A stretch of DNA of 64,000 nucleotides from Fulvimarina pelagi HTCC2506 (GCF_000153705.1 NZ_DS022272.1:999839-1063838); one strand, 5' to 3'; positions 37,881 to 48,238 are shown, counted from the first letter of the stretch. The notes: a model not told the origin generated them from the sequence alone. Numbers and translations are program-made.

Positions 37881-39988
37881 CAGTTCGCCGTCGCGCCTTC
37901 CGCCGAACCGGCATTCGCCGCCTGCTTCTCCGCCGCCGATTTCGTCCACCAGGAGAAGGGGTCGATCCCTGCGTAGTCCGGCCCGTCTTCCGGAATGCCG
38001 AACTTGTCCCAGTAGGCAAGCCAAATCTCGGCCTTGTTCCACTGCGGAATGACGTAATACTCCCAAAGCATGACGCGATCCATCGCGCGCACCGCGGCAA
38101 CAAGATCCTCACGGTTCTCGGCATAGACAATGTCGTTGATCAACGCATCGACGGCTTCGTTCTTGATGCCTGCATAGTTGCGGCTTCCCGGCGAGTCTGC
38201 GGCCTGGGCCGAGAAATAGTCGCGCTGCTCGTTGCCGGGCGAGAGCGACTGGGGATAATAGCGCATGCCGACCATTTCGAAGTCGAAATTGCGCATCCGC
38301 TCGACATATTGGTTGGAGTCGACGATGCGGATGGTCGCATCGATGCCGAGCCGGCGTAAGTCGCGGGCATAGGGCTCCAGAGTGCGGCTGTCGCGTGGAT
38401 CGCTGCCCAGCATCTCGATCGAAACCTGTTGACCTGTCTCACCATCGATCAACCGGTTGCCCTGAAGCTCGTATCCGGCCTCCTGGAATAGGCTCAACGC
38501 CTCTCGGAGATAGGTCCGCGCGTCCGTTTCGGAATAATCGGGGAGAATGAATTCCTCGGTGAAGACCTCCTCCGGAATGTCGCCGCGCAGGGGTTCCAGG
38601 AACTTCAGCTCGCGCTCGCTCGGCAGGCCGGTTGCCGCGAGTTCGCTGTTGTCGAAATAGCTGTCCTGGCGCTGATAGAGGCCATAGAACAGTGTCCGGT
38701 TCATTTCCTGAAAATTGTAGATCAGGGTCAGCGCTTTGCGAACGCGACGATCCTGGAACTTCTCAAGCCGATTGTTAAGCACATAGGCCTGCATCGAAGA
38801 AACGCTGCCGTCGAGGATCGTCGCCTTGGTGACATTCCCATTTTCGGCGGCCGGGAAGTTGTAGCCCTCGGCCCAGCGCTGGGAGGAGTTCTCGATCCGG
38901 TAGTCTTCGAGCCCACCCTTCTTGAACGCTTCCCAGGCAGCGTTCTGATCGCGGAAATAGGTGTAGTCGATCCGGTCGAAATTGTACCGGCCGACCCGGG
39001 TCGGCTTGTCCCATCCCCAATAGTCCGGGACGCGCTCCCAGTCGACGGACTGGCCGATCTGGTAGCCTCCGATCCGGTAGGGCCCCGAGCCTAGGGGCGG
39101 TTCGGTGGTCGGCTGGGTGATGTCGCGCTGGTTGCCATTTTCGTCAGCGCTCTCCCAGTAATGCTTCGGAAGCACCGTCAGATCGCCGACAATCTGAGGC
39201 AGTTCACGGTTTCCGGTTTCGTCGAAGGTGAAGGTCACCTCACGCTCGCCCGTCACCTCGGCATTCTCGATATTGCGGTAATAGGCGTTCCACTGAGGAT
39301 GAAGTTCCTTCAGTGTCTCGAAGCTCCAGATCACGTCGTCGGTGGTGATCGGCGTGCCGTCATGCCATTTTGCATCAGGATCGAGCCGGTAGGTCACCGA
39401 CGAATAATCCGGCGGATAGCGCATCGCTTCGGCAATCATCGCGTGGGACGTCGAGGCCTCGTCAGGCGACTGCTCGAAGAGCGTATCGTAGAGAAAACCG
39501 CCGCCGAAGTTCGGTAGGCCGGCCGCCGAAGTGCCTCGCACGATGAAGGGGTTGAAGCTGTCGTAGAAGCCGATTGCGATCTCGTTCAGTGTGCCGCCTA
39601 CCGGCGCATCCGGATTGACGTAATCGTAGTGCTCGAAGTCGTCCGAATACTTATATTCGCCGATCAGTGAGACTGTGGTGCGCCATTCTCCCGCTCCTTC
39701 GTCCGCAATTGCGGAAGCGTCCTCCGAACTGGCGCTTTCGCCGCCCGCCGAACCGTCTCCATTTGATGGTGGTGCCTGTTCCGTATTCGCTTCACGATCG
39801 TGCGCCGTGTCGTTGGCGGACTCGCCGTTGACCGTCGGACTGTCTGCATCCTGCGCATGGGCCGATGGCATCAAAGCAAGAGCGAGGACCGAGACTGCGG
39901 AAAGAAGCAAAGTTCGGGAAAAATGACGAGACGGGTGCGTCAGGAGCAATTCAAGAACCCTCAACTGAATGCGGATGGCAGATAGCAT
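37880..39988 (-). CDS. yejA: YejA-like extracellular solute-binding protein, first copy, with acidic linker
   Basis: The 702-residue protein has a long Sec-type signal (hydrophobic stretch TLLLSAVSVLALALMPSAHA, ending near residue 45). A Ser/Glu/Asp-rich linker follows (residues about 46-105). The binding fold starts at SLIGEYKYSDDFEHYDYVNP and is paralogous to the downstream copy, seen again in AKWHDGTPITTDDVIWSFET. In YejA proteins this segment binds peptides. The linker is unusual for the family. The gene starts the operon; its promoter must lie in the 39989-40090 region. Confidence 0.93.
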   Translation of the reverse strand: MLSAIRIQLRVLELLLTHPSRHFSRTLLLSAVSVLALALMPSAHAQDADSPTVNGESANDTAHDREANTEQAPPSNGDGSAGGESASSEDASAIADEGAGEWRTTVSLIGEYKYSDDFEHYDYVNPDAPVGGTLNEIAIGFYDSFNPFIVRGTSAAGLPNFGGGFLYDTLFEQSPDEASTSHAMIAEAMRYPPDYSSVTYRLDPDAKWHDGTPITTDDVIWSFETLKELHPQWNAYYRNIENAEVTGEREVTFTFDETGNRELPQIVGDLTVLPKHYWESADENGNQRDITQPTTEPPLGSGPYRIGGYQIGQSVDWERVPDYWGWDKPTRVGRYNFDRIDYTYFRDQNAAWEAFKKGGLEDYRIENSSQRWAEGYNFPAAENGNVTKATILDGSVSSMQAYVLNNRLEKFQDRRVRKALTLIYNFQEMNRTLFYGLYQRQDSYFDNSELAATGLPSERELKFLEPLRGDIPEEVFTEEFILPDYSETDARTYLREALSLFQEAGYELQGNRLIDGETGQQVSIEMLGSDPRDSRTLEPYARDLRRLGIDATIRIVDSNQYVERMRNFDFEMVGMRYYPQSLSPGNEQRDYFSAQAADSPGSRNYAGIKNEAVDALINDIVYAENREDLVAAVRAMDRVMLWEYYVIPQWNKAEIWLAYWDKFGIPEDGPDYAGIDPFSWWTKSAAEKQAANAGSAEGATAN

Positions 39989-40090
39989 CGGCGTTGTTAG
40001 AACACTTTATGCCCTCGATGCGGCAGGAATGTCACGTGACGAAACGGTCATGTCACTGTTCGCACAGCGCCGCTCGTAAAAAGACCACAA

Positions 40091-40119
40091 ACAAAAAACC
40101 CCGGCGCCACGGCCGGGGT
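40091..40119 (-). terminator. Rho-independent terminator of the cytochrome c gene
   Basis: The stem accccggc/gccggggt with a six-base loop is followed on the minus strand by TTTTTTG (complement of the A run at 40093-40098). It lies 34 bases behind the cytochrome stop codon and insulates it from the peptide transporter operon. Confidence 0.85.
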
Positions 40120-40152
40120 CTCGTAGGTCTGCCTATTAGGCGCTGAGGCGGA

Positions 40153-41568
40153 TCAGTTGCCGCTTTGCGAGCCATCCTCGCCGAAGCTGGCGAGATAAGC
40201 GATGACGTTGTTCAGATCGTCTTCGTTCTTGAGGCCGGCAAATGCCATCTTCGTGCCCTGAACCGTTCCGCGGGGATCACTAAGCCAACCCTTCATCAGT
40301 TCGGCCGTCCATTCCTCTTTGTCTGCGGCCCAGTCCTGATAATTCGATGAGAAGCTATAGCCCTCGACGGCGCCGGGCTTATCGCCCATCACGCCATTCA
40401 ATTCGGGGCCGATGCCGTTGGATGCGCCTTCGCCCACCTTGTGGCAGGCCTGACAGCGACGGAAGACGCTCTCGCCGGCTGCCGGATCGCCTGCGACCTC
40501 GACCACTTCGCCGCCAGATGCGCCTTCCGAAGGGGCCGCGCCAGCCGCTTCCTCGCTGTCAGCGTCCGAAGAGGCTGCCTCTTCGCCGGACGCTGCATCC
40601 TCGCCACCACCGGCGTTCGTCTCGGCTTCTTCGCCAGCGCTCTCATCCGCGCCTGAGGCGGCATCGTTCGCGGTCGCATTCTGATCATCGCCGGCGCTCG
40701 GTTCTGAGGCAGTCTCTTCCTCACTCGCCGCCGCTTCCCCGTTCTCCGATCCGTAGGTGCTCTCTTGAACTTCGTTCGCCCGAGTCTCCGGCTGCGTCTC
40801 ATCGCTCATGACGGGCGCTTGATCCTGGCCGGGCATCGATGAGCCGGTATCGGGATCGGTCGTGCCCGGTGCCTGCGTATTGGTGTCCGTATCGGAGGGG
40901 CTCGTCTGGGTTGCGGCTCCAGCCGCTTCGACCTCTTCGCCCTCTTCGCCGGTTTCGGCCTCTGCGACTTCCTCGCCCTCAGCAGCTTCGCCCTCGGCCA
41001 TCTCACCTTCGGCAGGGGGCTCCGGCAGCGGTGCCGGCTCGCTGGCCAGCGAGCGGAGATACGCGATCAGGTCGGCTCGGTCCGCCGGATCGCGAATTCC
41101 CTGATAACCCATCGCCGTGCCTTCGATGTAAGCCGATGGGTTTTCAAGAAAGCCGTCGAGGTGTTCGTAATCCCAGTTGACGGATCCGCCTTCGGAGAAC
41201 CCGCTCATGGCTTGGGAGTACGTAAAGCCCTCATGTGACGCGATTGGACGGTTTACGACATTCCACAGCCCAGGCCCAATTCCGTTTGCACCGTCGTCGC
41301 TGACGGAGTGGCATGCCTGACAGGCTCGGAAACGTCCCTCGCCATCCTCTGCACTGGCTTCCTGCATGCGAACAGCGATCGGAGCGATTGTCGCCTCTTC
41401 ACCACCTGATTCGCCGCCTTCGTCCCCTTCGGCGACTATGATTTCGTAGCCCGGGGTCTCGGGCGCCTCCGAATGGAAGATGCCTTCCGCGATAAGGCTT
41501 CCGCCGAACATCAGGAAGATTGTGCCGAGCACGGCGCCGGCGATCTTATTGAACTGCCACGAATCCAT
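40153..41568 (-). CDS. Membrane-anchored dihaem cytochrome c with long acidic linker
   Basis: The 471-residue protein has an N-terminal anchor helix (residues 8-28). Two class I cytochrome c domains follow: domain 1 with CQACH at 83-87 and Met153 in GTAMGYQG, and domain 2 with CQACH at 372-376 and Met441 in GTKMAFAGL. They are joined by about 175 residues of Ala/Glu/Ser/Asp-rich low complexity. The usual gene in this place before kdsB is the monohaem CycM of about 190 residues, which carries electrons from the bc1 complex to cytochrome oxidase. Here the domain is doubled. Both haem sites look intact. Confidence 0.92.
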   Translation of the reverse strand: MDSWQFNKIAGAVLGTIFLMFGGSLIAEGIFHSEAPETPGYEIIVAEGDEGGESGGEEATIAPIAVRMQEASAEDGEGRFRACQACHSVSDDGANGIGPGLWNVVNRPIASHEGFTYSQAMSGFSEGGSVNWDYEHLDGFLENPSAYIEGTAMGYQGIRDPADRADLIAYLRSLASEPAPLPEPPAEGEMAEGEAAEGEEVAEAETGEEGEEVEAAGAATQTSPSDTDTNTQAPGTTDPDTGSSMPGQDQAPVMSDETQPETRANEVQESTYGSENGEAAASEEETASEPSAGDDQNATANDAASGADESAGEEAETNAGGGEDAASGEEAASSDADSEEAAGAAPSEGASGGEVVEVAGDPAAGESVFRRCQACHKVGEGASNGIGPELNGVMGDKPGAVEGYSFSSNYQDWAADKEEWTAELMKGWLSDPRGTVQGTKMAFAGLKNEDDLNNVIAYLASFGEDGSQSGN

Positions 41569-41774
41569 TGGCGGGACGATCCCTCCTCAGTCTGCCGGTC
41601 GTCTCCGGCAAAGCCCACGAAATTTTCGCGGAACCTATGGGTTTTGCTAACTCCAGGCAACAGCGCTATGTGGCGCTGCAGCCCGGACCTTTTGTCACCA
41701 CGCTTCGGTTTCATCAAGCTTGGAAGCGTTCGACTTTTGCACTTGTTGGGTATTTTTCTAGCGTCTCACCGATC

Positions 41775-42509
41775 ATGACCACACTCGTTCTCATACCCGC
41801 CCGCATCGGCTCGACCCGGCTGACGCGAAAGGCACTCGCGAACATCGCCGGGAAACCGATGATCGTGCATGTGGCAACGCGCGCCGAGGCGGCCGATATA
41901 GGCCGCGTCGCTGTCGCGACGGACGACGTCGAGATCGAAAACGCCGTTCGCGCCGCCGGTTTCGAGGCTGTCATGACCAGCCCAGATCATCCGTCCGGAT
42001 CGGATCGCATCCACGAAGCGCTGCGCTCGCTCGATCCGAGGGGTGATGTCGAAACGATCGTCAACCTGCAGGGTGACCTCCCGACGATCGAGCCGGAGAC
42101 TGTGAAGGTTGTCGTCGCGCCCTTCGAGGATCCAAGCTGCGACATCGCGACGATCGGCGTCGAGATCACGAACGAGCGCGAGAAGGTCGATCCGAACGTC
42201 GTGAAGGTCGTTGGGACACCGATCCTCCAGAACCGGCTGCGCGCACTTTACTTCACGCGCGCAACTGCACCCTGGGGCGAGGGACCACTCTACCATCATG
42301 TCGGGATCTACGCCTATCGTCGATCGAGCCTGGAGCGCTTCGTTGCACTCGGCGCCTCGACTTTGGAGCGCCGCGAGAAGCTCGAACAACTGCGCGCTCT
42401 AGAAGCCGGAATGCGGATCGACGTGGAGATCGCGCAGACCGTGCCGCTCGGGGTCGACACAGAAGAGCATCTCCAAACGGCGCGCGCCCTATTGGAAGGC
42501 AGAACATGA
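41775..42509 (+). CDS. kdsB: 3-deoxy-manno-octulosonate cytidylyltransferase
   Basis: The 244-residue enzyme activates Kdo with CTP for lipopolysaccharide core synthesis. Motifs are [20 protein letters not shown], then [20 protein letters not shown] and [35 protein letters not shown] is also conserved. The open frame goes upstream to 41568, but the ATG at 41775 gives the family start. No clear Shine-Dalgarno precedes it. The stop overlaps the pheA start by four bases. Confidence 0.96.
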   Translation: MTTLVLIPARIGSTRLTRKALANIAGKPMIVHVATRAEAADIGRVAVATDDVEIENAVRAAGFEAVMTSPDHPSGSDRIHEALRSLDPRGDVETIVNLQGDLPTIEPETVKVVVAPFEDPSCDIATIGVEITNEREKVDPNVVKVVGTPILQNRLRALYFTRATAPWGEGPLYHHVGIYAYRRSSLERFVALGASTLERREKLEQLRALEAGMRIDVEIAQTVPLGVDTEEHLQTARALLEGRT

Positions 42510-43444
42510 CTGACACCAAACCGCCCATCGCCTTCCAAGGCGAGCCCGGCGCCAATTCCGACATGGCATGCCGAAGCGTCTATGGTGACGCGATGATCCC
42601 GCTTCCCTGTCCGTCCTTCGACGACGCCTTTGCCGCGGTGCGGAACGGCGAGGCCAAGCTCGCCATGATTCCCATCGAGAACACGCTCGCCGGACGCGTT
42701 GCCGACATCCACCTTCTGATGCCGGATTCGGAGCTGCAGATCGTCGGCGAATACTTCATGCCGATCCATTTTCAATTGATGGCTCTGCCGGGCGTCGCGC
42801 GCGAGGAAATCACGGAGGTCAAGAGCCACATCCACGCACTCGGCCAGTGCCGCAAATACCTGCGGCGCAACGGCTGGAGGCCGCTGGTCGCCGGCGACAC
42901 CGCAGGGGCGGCGCGCGAGGTCTCGGAGTCGGGCAATCGGCATCAGGCTGCGCTCGCGCCAATCCTGGCGGCGGAGTATTACGGCCTCGACATCATCGAG
43001 AAGAACGTCGAGGACGAGGCGAGCAACGTCACCCGCTTCGTCATCCTCGCCAATCCTGCGAACCAGGGCTTCGCTGACATCGAAGAAAGCCGCCTCGGCC
43101 TTTGGGCGCCGCGCGACGCAACGCTCGACGCTGGCGGGCGCAACTATATCAGCCGCAACGTGGTCACCACCTTCGTCTTCCGCGTGAAGAACATCCCGGC
43201 CGCGCTCTACAAGGCGCTCGGCGGCTTTGCGACGAACGGCATCAACATGACGAAGTTGGAGTCCTACCAGCTTGGCGGCACCTTCTCGGCGACGCTCTTC
43301 TATGCCGACGTGGAAGGCCACCCGCACGATCCCGCTCTTGCGCGGGCGCTGGAGGAACTGCGTTTCTTCACAGCCGAATACCGCAATCTCGGCGTCTATC
43401 CGGCCGCGAAGGGACGCGAGTCTCTCGTCGCGAACGGCGGGTAG
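42506..43444 (+). CDS. pheA: Prephenate dehydratase
   Basis: The 312-residue enzyme turns prephenate into phenylpyruvate in phenylalanine synthesis. The PDT domain shows [38 protein letters not shown] and [20 protein letters not shown], the last with the catalytic TRF. A C-terminal ACT domain starts about [20 protein letters not shown]. The Phe-binding ESRP motif reads ESYQ, as in other Rhizobiales, so feedback sensitivity may differ. No chorismate mutase domain is fused. ATGA overlap with kdsB implies co-translation. Confidence 0.96.
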   Translation: MTDTKPPIAFQGEPGANSDMACRSVYGDAMIPLPCPSFDDAFAAVRNGEAKLAMIPIENTLAGRVADIHLLMPDSELQIVGEYFMPIHFQLMALPGVAREEITEVKSHIHALGQCRKYLRRNGWRPLVAGDTAGAAREVSESGNRHQAALAPILAAEYYGLDIIEKNVEDEASNVTRFVILANPANQGFADIEESRLGLWAPRDATLDAGGRNYISRNVVTTFVFRVKNIPAALYKALGGFATNGINMTKLESYQLGGTFSATLFYADVEGHPHDPALARALEELRFFTAEYRNLGVYPAAKGRESLVANGG

Positions 43445-43457
43445 GGCGCGTTGCGTT

Positions 43458-44405
43458 CTACGCAGTTTCGTCCACGAACGTCCGAACCAGGTGATGAGCG
43501 ATGGCAAGCGGCGGCGGGACAACGAGGCCGTCGGGGTGGCGACCCTCGAGCATTCGGGCGACTTCATCCCGTTCGAACCAGCGGCAGGCCTCGAGTTCGT
43601 TCGAGTCGTATCGGATGTTCCGGGTGACGGCCTTGGCCGTGAAGCCGAGCATGAGATTGCCCGAAAAGGGCCAAGGCTGGCTGAAACGATAGCGCACCTC
43701 GCCCACCTCGATTCCCGCTTCCTCCAACGTTTCCCGTCGCACGGCTGACTCGAGCGTTTCTCCAGCCTCGACGAAGCCTGCTAAGCAGGACCATGAGTTC
43801 GCTGGAAAATGCGGCTGTCGCCCGAGGATGCAGCGCCCGGCATCATCGTGGATCAGCATGATCGAGACCGGATTGACCCGCGGGAAGACCACCGTCTCGC
43901 ATGCCAGGCATTGCCGGTTCGCACCAGCGCCACGGCTTTCCGTCTTGCCGCCGCACCTCGCACAGAATTGGTTGTCCCGATGCCAGAGCAGGAGATGCTG
44001 CGCCTGCGCAAGGCGACCCTCTGTTTCGGCCGGTAACACGCGCTGAGCTGCGAGCGAGCGCAGGTCGATCCGCTTGATGCCGTTTGGAAGGAGAGACGCG
44101 TCGGATACGGGAACGGCGATCACGGGACTATTCGCGTCGTCATATCCGAGGAGGACGGCGTCGGGATGCAACAGATCGGCATGAAGCGACGCTTCGGCGC
44201 TAGAAAAGACGGGATCAGGGGTTCCGCCATCGACATCGGCAAGAAAACCCGAGGGCGAATGCAGGTGAAAGCTTGCTGCCGGGTGAGAGCGTGCCGCCTC
44301 CAGTTCGCGCGGCTTTCGCTCTTCCATCCGGCGGTCGAGGGTGTTGCCAGTAAATCCGATCTCGGTCTTGATGGATCCCGATCGTTCGTCTCGATGCCGG
44401 CTCAT
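43458..44405 (-). CDS. nudC: NAD(+) diphosphatase (NADH pyrophosphatase)
   Basis: The 315-residue Nudix enzyme hydrolyses NADH, and in E. coli it also decaps NAD-RNA. The zinc ribbon is NQFCARCGGKTESRG and RQCLACETVVFPRVNP, with all four Cys present. The Nudix box is GFVEAGETLESAVRRETLEE followed by AGI. The NADH-specific SQPWPFSGNLMLGF follows. Its start overlaps the HIT stop by four bases, forming a two-gene unit that converges with pheA. Confidence 0.95.
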   Translation of the reverse strand: MSRHRDERSGSIKTEIGFTGNTLDRRMEERKPRELEAARSHPAASFHLHSPSGFLADVDGGTPDPVFSSAEASLHADLLHPDAVLLGYDDANSPVIAVPVSDASLLPNGIKRIDLRSLAAQRVLPAETEGRLAQAQHLLLWHRDNQFCARCGGKTESRGAGANRQCLACETVVFPRVNPVSIMLIHDDAGRCILGRQPHFPANSWSCLAGFVEAGETLESAVRRETLEEAGIEVGEVRYRFSQPWPFSGNLMLGFTAKAVTRNIRYDSNELEACRWFERDEVARMLEGRHPDGLVVPPPLAIAHHLVRTFVDETA

Positions 44406-44824
44406 GCGGGGAGAATGGCTTTCACGATATCGGAGATGAAGGCGTCCGCTACCTTGCGCTCGTAGGGAACACGGTCACCATGGCCCCAAACGGGTCCCGG
44501 CCAATTCGTATCGCCTTCGGAGCGTGCGACTATGTGAGAATGAAACTGCGGAACGACGTTTCCGAGATTGCCAATATTAAGTTTGGTGCAACCGGTCAGC
44601 TTCTTGAACGGCTCAGCCACCAGTCCGTGCTCGAAGCTGAGCATGGTCTGATCCAAATTCGTCATGTCGAAGAATTCGACGACATCGGGGCGTCTCGGAA
44701 TGAGAAGTAGCCAAGGCCAGCGGCTGTCGTCCATCAGCCTCAGTTCGCAAAGCCCCAGTTTCTTTATCGGAAAGCTGTCTGCTTTCAGCCGAGGATGAAG
44801 TTCGAATCGATTTTTCATCGCCAT
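44402..44824 (-). CDS. HIT family protein
   Basis: A 140-residue protein of the histidine-triad superfamily. The motif is VVPQFHSHIVARSEGD, so the first His of the HxHxH triad is Gln. The second motif WPGPVWGHGDR is typical of the short Rhizobiales HIT proteins. LNIGNLGNVVPQFHSHIVA sits in the usual strand. Such proteins hydrolyse nucleotide-phosphate bonds such as AMP-lysine or ApnA. The start at 44824 (MAMKNRF) is taken; the upstream ATG at 44869 is not supported by family length. Substrate is unknown. Confidence 0.92.
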   Translation of the reverse strand: MAMKNRFELHPRLKADSFPIKKLGLCELRLMDDSRWPWLLLIPRRPDVVEFFDMTNLDQTMLSFEHGLVAEPFKKLTGCTKLNIGNLGNVVPQFHSHIVARSEGDTNWPGPVWGHGDRVPYERKVADAFISDIVKAILPA

Positions 44825-44898
44825 GTCCTCGCCGCTAACGCTCCTGCCGATGTTCGACCCGGCTTGCAATTAGGGCACGCATTGGCGATATGGAGACC

Positions 44899-44996
44899 GG
44901 GAGGTTGGTGGTGGACGCGCCACTCGCCAACCGGGTCAGGTCCGGAAGGAAGCAGCCCCAACGAGATCCGGCACGGGTCACCGTGCCAGCCTCCCA
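44899..44996 (+). ncRNA. ffs: Signal recognition particle RNA, small bacterial (4.5S) type
   Basis: The ends GGGAGG and CCTCCC pair, and the highly conserved tip, GTCAGGTCCGGAAGGAAGCA at 44935-44954, has the GGAA tetraloop and the Ffh-binding internal loop. With about 98 bases it has the usual size of the small SRP RNA. It lies upstream of dnaX, as in other Rhizobiales. With Ffh it targets membrane proteins to the translocon. Confidence 0.95.
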
Positions 44997-45244
44997 CCCT
45001 CACAAAAAAGTCTTGTTACGCTTTGCGCTCCCGTCTCCCTTGTCTGGCAGACGGTCGCGCTGTGTGGGGATGATCGCAGCGCTCCTGAAGGGTTGCGCGC
45101 AGGCCCAAGACGCCGCAAAACGAAGCGGTCTTTCAGGTGCCCCGGCAGGCCCTTCGGAGTTCGAATGCAGAGTGCCCGGCAAACTGTCCCGATTCTTGAA
45201 ATGGGCCGCGCCCCGACCGCGCAGCCGGTGAGCGCGGTGCGAGC

Positions 45245-47251
45245 ATGAGCGAAACTTCCGGAACGAAGTCTGCTGAAGCCGATGCCGCCTATCGCGTACT
45301 CGCGCGGAAATACCGGCCGCATTCCTTCGATGATCTCATCGGCCAGGAGCCGATGGTCCGAACCCTCACCAACGCGTTCGAAACCGGACGCATTGCCCAG
45401 GCCTGGATGCTGACCGGCGTTCGCGGTGTGGGCAAGACGACGACGGCCCGCATCCTCGCCCGTGCGCTCAATTACGAGACCGGGGAAATCGATCAGCCGA
45501 CGATCCACATGGCGGAGCCCGGCATTCACTGTCAGGCGATCATGGAAGGGAGGCATGTCGATGTCGTTGAGATGGACGCCGCCTCCCACACCGGCATCGA
45601 CGACATTCGCGAGATCATCGCGCAGGTGCGCTATCGCCCGGTCTCGGCGCGCTACAAGGTCTACATCATCGACGAGGTCCACATGCTGTCGACGCAGGCC
45701 TTCAACGGCCTGCTTAAGACGCTCGAAGAGCCTCCGGAGCATGTGAAGTTCGTCTTCGCAACGACCGAGATCCGAAAAGTCCCGATCACGGTCCTCTCAC
45801 GCTGCCAGCGCTTCGATCTCCGCCGTGTCGAATCGGCGACGCTGATCGGACATCTCAAGCAGATAGCGGAAAAGGAAAAGGTCGAGATCGAGGACGATGC
45901 TCTGCGGCTGATCGCCCGCGCGGCCGAGGGCTCGGTCCGCGACTCGCTTTCGCTGACCGATCAGGCGATCGCGCACGGGGCAGGCGCCGTCACGGCCGGC
46001 GCGGTACGCGACATGCTGGGCCTCGCTGACCGAGTTCGCGTCATTGACCTCTTCGAATACATCATGAAGGGCGACGCCGCTTCTGCGCTTGTGGAATTGC
46101 GCGACCAGTACACGGTTGGCGCCGATCCGGCGATTGTCCTCGGCGATCTTGCCGACTTTACCCATCTGGTGACGACCCTTCGCTACGCACCGGAAGCGGC
46201 GGAAGATGCCGTCCTCTCGCCGGACGAGGCTGAGCGGGGTCTTGCTTATTCGAAAACACTCTCGATCCGTACGCTAGGCCAAGTCTGGCAGATGCTGTTG
46301 AAGGCGCTCGAGGAAACACGCAATGCTGATTCCCCGCGCCAAGCCGCGGAGATGGCGCTGATCCGCATAGCTCACGCCGCCGACCTGCCTTCGCCGGACG
46401 ATCTCCTCAAACTGCTTAAAGATGGCGGATCGGAGGGCTTGCCCGCTCCAAAGTCGGATCAAGGCGAGGGCACTTCCTTGACGCCAGCAGCCAGTCCGAC
46501 CAACGAAAGACAGCAAGCCGCACCACCGACTGAGAATCGGCCGGGAAGGCAGCCTCCAGCGCCCCCTACCGGAAACGTTTCTCAGCCGCCGCAGGACGGC
46601 AACGCCAGTGCCCACGCTACTGCCTCTCGTCCTGCCCGCACGCCACTCTCTCTCGCAACCAGCGCTGCACCTGAAGTGGTCCCGCAAAGAGTGCTTGCGC
46701 AGCAGCCTGTTAAGCCCGCCGTCGAGATCGCCGATCTCGTCGCCCTCGCCGAACTTGCAAAGCACAATCGCGATTCGCGGCTCGAAGCATGGATTCGCCG
46801 CTATGTCCGGCTGAAATCCATCGGCCCGCGACGCCTCGAGATCGGCGTCACGGACGAGGCTCCCGAAAGGCTCGCCGGCGAACTCACCCGGAAACTGCAT
46901 GACTGGACGGGCGCGCGATGGTCGGTCACAGTCACCAGTGGCGTTACTGGCCAGACGCTCGAAGAGACAAAAAAAGAAAAGCGCCTGGCGCTCCTGCGCG
47001 ATGCCGAGCAGGACCCGGCGGTTGCAGCCGTCCTCAAGGCGTTTCCCGGCGCGCGGATCGCCGATGTTCGCCTGCGCGGCGAGATGGTTGCCGAAGAGGC
47101 AGAAGCCGAATTCGCGGCCGGTTTCGACCAGGCGGACGGCGATCTCAGCTCGACCGAATTAGATCCGGGTCTGGACTATGAGGGCGATCGCGACGATATC
47201 GGCGAGAACGATTTCGCATCTTCCGAAGACGATCATAGCGAAGACAGGTGA
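45245..47251 (+). CDS. dnaX: DNA polymerase III gamma/tau subunit
   Basis: The 668-residue clamp-loader ATPase starts with a typical AAA+ core. Walker A is LTGVRGVGKTTTARILARAL, Walker B is VYIIDEVHMLSTQAFNG, and the sensor region is KFVFATTEIRKVPITVLSR. The zinc module, CxnCxxCxxC in E. coli, is reduced to one Cys in GIHCQAIMEGRHVDV. Residues about 400-480 form a Pro/Thr/Ala-rich linker, followed by the tau C-terminal polymerase-binding region. No in-frame break gives a short gamma form. ybaB follows after 6 bases. Confidence 0.97.
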   Translation: MSETSGTKSAEADAAYRVLARKYRPHSFDDLIGQEPMVRTLTNAFETGRIAQAWMLTGVRGVGKTTTARILARALNYETGEIDQPTIHMAEPGIHCQAIMEGRHVDVVEMDAASHTGIDDIREIIAQVRYRPVSARYKVYIIDEVHMLSTQAFNGLLKTLEEPPEHVKFVFATTEIRKVPITVLSRCQRFDLRRVESATLIGHLKQIAEKEKVEIEDDALRLIARAAEGSVRDSLSLTDQAIAHGAGAVTAGAVRDMLGLADRVRVIDLFEYIMKGDAASALVELRDQYTVGADPAIVLGDLADFTHLVTTLRYAPEAAEDAVLSPDEAERGLAYSKTLSIRTLGQVWQMLLKALEETRNADSPRQAAEMALIRIAHAADLPSPDDLLKLLKDGGSEGLPAPKSDQGEGTSLTPAASPTNERQQAAPPTENRPGRQPPAPPTGNVSQPPQDGNASAHATASRPARTPLSLATSAAPEVVPQRVLAQQPVKPAVEIADLVALAELAKHNRDSRLEAWIRRYVRLKSIGPRRLEIGVTDEAPERLAGELTRKLHDWTGARWSVTVTSGVTGQTLEETKKEKRLALLRDAEQDPAVAAVLKAFPGARIADVRLRGEMVAEEAEAEFAAGFDQADGDLSSTELDPGLDYEGDRDDIGENDFASSEDDHSEDR

Positions 47252-47257
47252 TCCCCG

Positions 47258-47581
47258 ATGAAAGACGTGATGAACATCATGAAGCAGGCGAAAGCCATGC
47301 AGGAGAAGATGGCCGGTCTTCAAGAGGAGATGGCCGGGATGACAGTCTCCGGCCAGTCCGGCGGCGGGGTCGTCACGGTGACACTGACCGGCAAGGGCGA
47401 CATGACGGGCCTATCGATCGACCGCTCGCTCCTGAAGGAAGACGAGGGCGACATCGTCGAGGATCTCGTCATCGCAGCGCATGCTGACGCCAAGACCAAG
47501 CTCGAAGCGGCGATCCAGGAAAAGACTCAAGCGATGACTGCCGGCCTCGGCCTGCCACCCGGCATGAAGCTACCTTTCTAA
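47258..47581 (+). CDS. ybaB: YbaB/EbfC family nucleoid-associated protein
   Basis: The 107-residue protein starts [20 protein letters not shown], with the typical long helix, then a beta region ([20 protein letters not shown]) and a C-terminal helix ending [12 protein letters not shown], the family signature. It forms dimers that bind DNA. Its place between dnaX and recR is conserved across bacteria. Confidence 0.97.
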   Translation: MKDVMNIMKQAKAMQEKMAGLQEEMAGMTVSGQSGGGVVTVTLTGKGDMTGLSIDRSLLKEDEGDIVEDLVIAAHADAKTKLEAAIQEKTQAMTAGLGLPPGMKLPF

Positions 47582-47629
47582 CTTGTTGTTATACCTGTTG
47601 AAACCTTCGACTGTGTTACGAGTCCTGAA

Positions 47630-48238
47630 GTGATGGCGAAGTCGATCGCCGGGCCTGAGATCGAGCGGCTCATTCAGCTGCTCGCAAAGCTTCCCGGCCT
47701 CGGTCCGCGATCCGCGCGCCGGGCCGCCCTCCATCTTGTGAAGAAACGCGAACCGATCCTCAGACCTCTCACCGCCGCCATGGCGGACGCGCTCGAGAAA
47801 GTCGGCGAGTGCTCGGTCTGCGGCAATATCGACACCAGCGACCCCTGCACGATCTGTCGCGATCCAGCCCGCGATCAGTCCGTCGTCGTCGTCGTGGAAG
47901 ATGTCTCCGATCTTTGGGCGCTCGAACGTGCGAAAGCCTTGAACGCTGCCTACCACGTGCTTGGCGGCGTTCTTTCTCCTCTCGAAGGGATCGGCCCGGA
48001 GGACCTTACCATTCGCCAGCTCGTCGAGCGCGTCTCAAAGGGCGAGGTGAAGGAACTCGTGATCGCCGTCAACGCAACCGTCGAAGGCCAGACCACGGCT
48101 CACTACCTGATGGACCAGCTCGAAGGGCTGGACGTTCGCGCGACCCGCCTCGCCCATGGCGTCCCGGTCGGCGGCGAACTCGACTACCTCGATGAAGGTA
48201 CGCTATCCGCTGCCATGCGGTCGCGGACGGCGCTTTGA
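47630..48238 (+). CDS. recR: Recombination protein RecR
   Basis: The 202-residue protein acts with RecF and RecO at gapped DNA. The helix-hairpin-helix is [20 protein letters not shown], the zinc finger is [20 protein letters not shown] with all four Cys, and the Toprim domain starts [20 protein letters not shown]. The C-terminal THGxPVG-like segment is [20 protein letters not shown]. The next gene overlaps or nearly abuts the stop. Confidence 0.97.
   Translation: MMAKSIAGPEIERLIQLLAKLPGLGPRSARRAALHLVKKREPILRPLTAAMADALEKVGECSVCGNIDTSDPCTICRDPARDQSVVVVVEDVSDLWALERAKALNAAYHVLGGVLSPLEGIGPEDLTIRQLVERVSKGEVKELVIAVNATVEGQTTAHYLMDQLEGLDVRATRLAHGVPVGGELDYLDEGTLSAAMRSRTAL

Noticed and set aside
46967-46978. 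A AAA AAA G slippery heptamer in dnaX (possible frameshift to a short gamma subunit)
   Set aside because: It lies near the 3' end and neither shifted frame meets an early stop (they run about 185-205 bases further), so no typical short gamma product would result.
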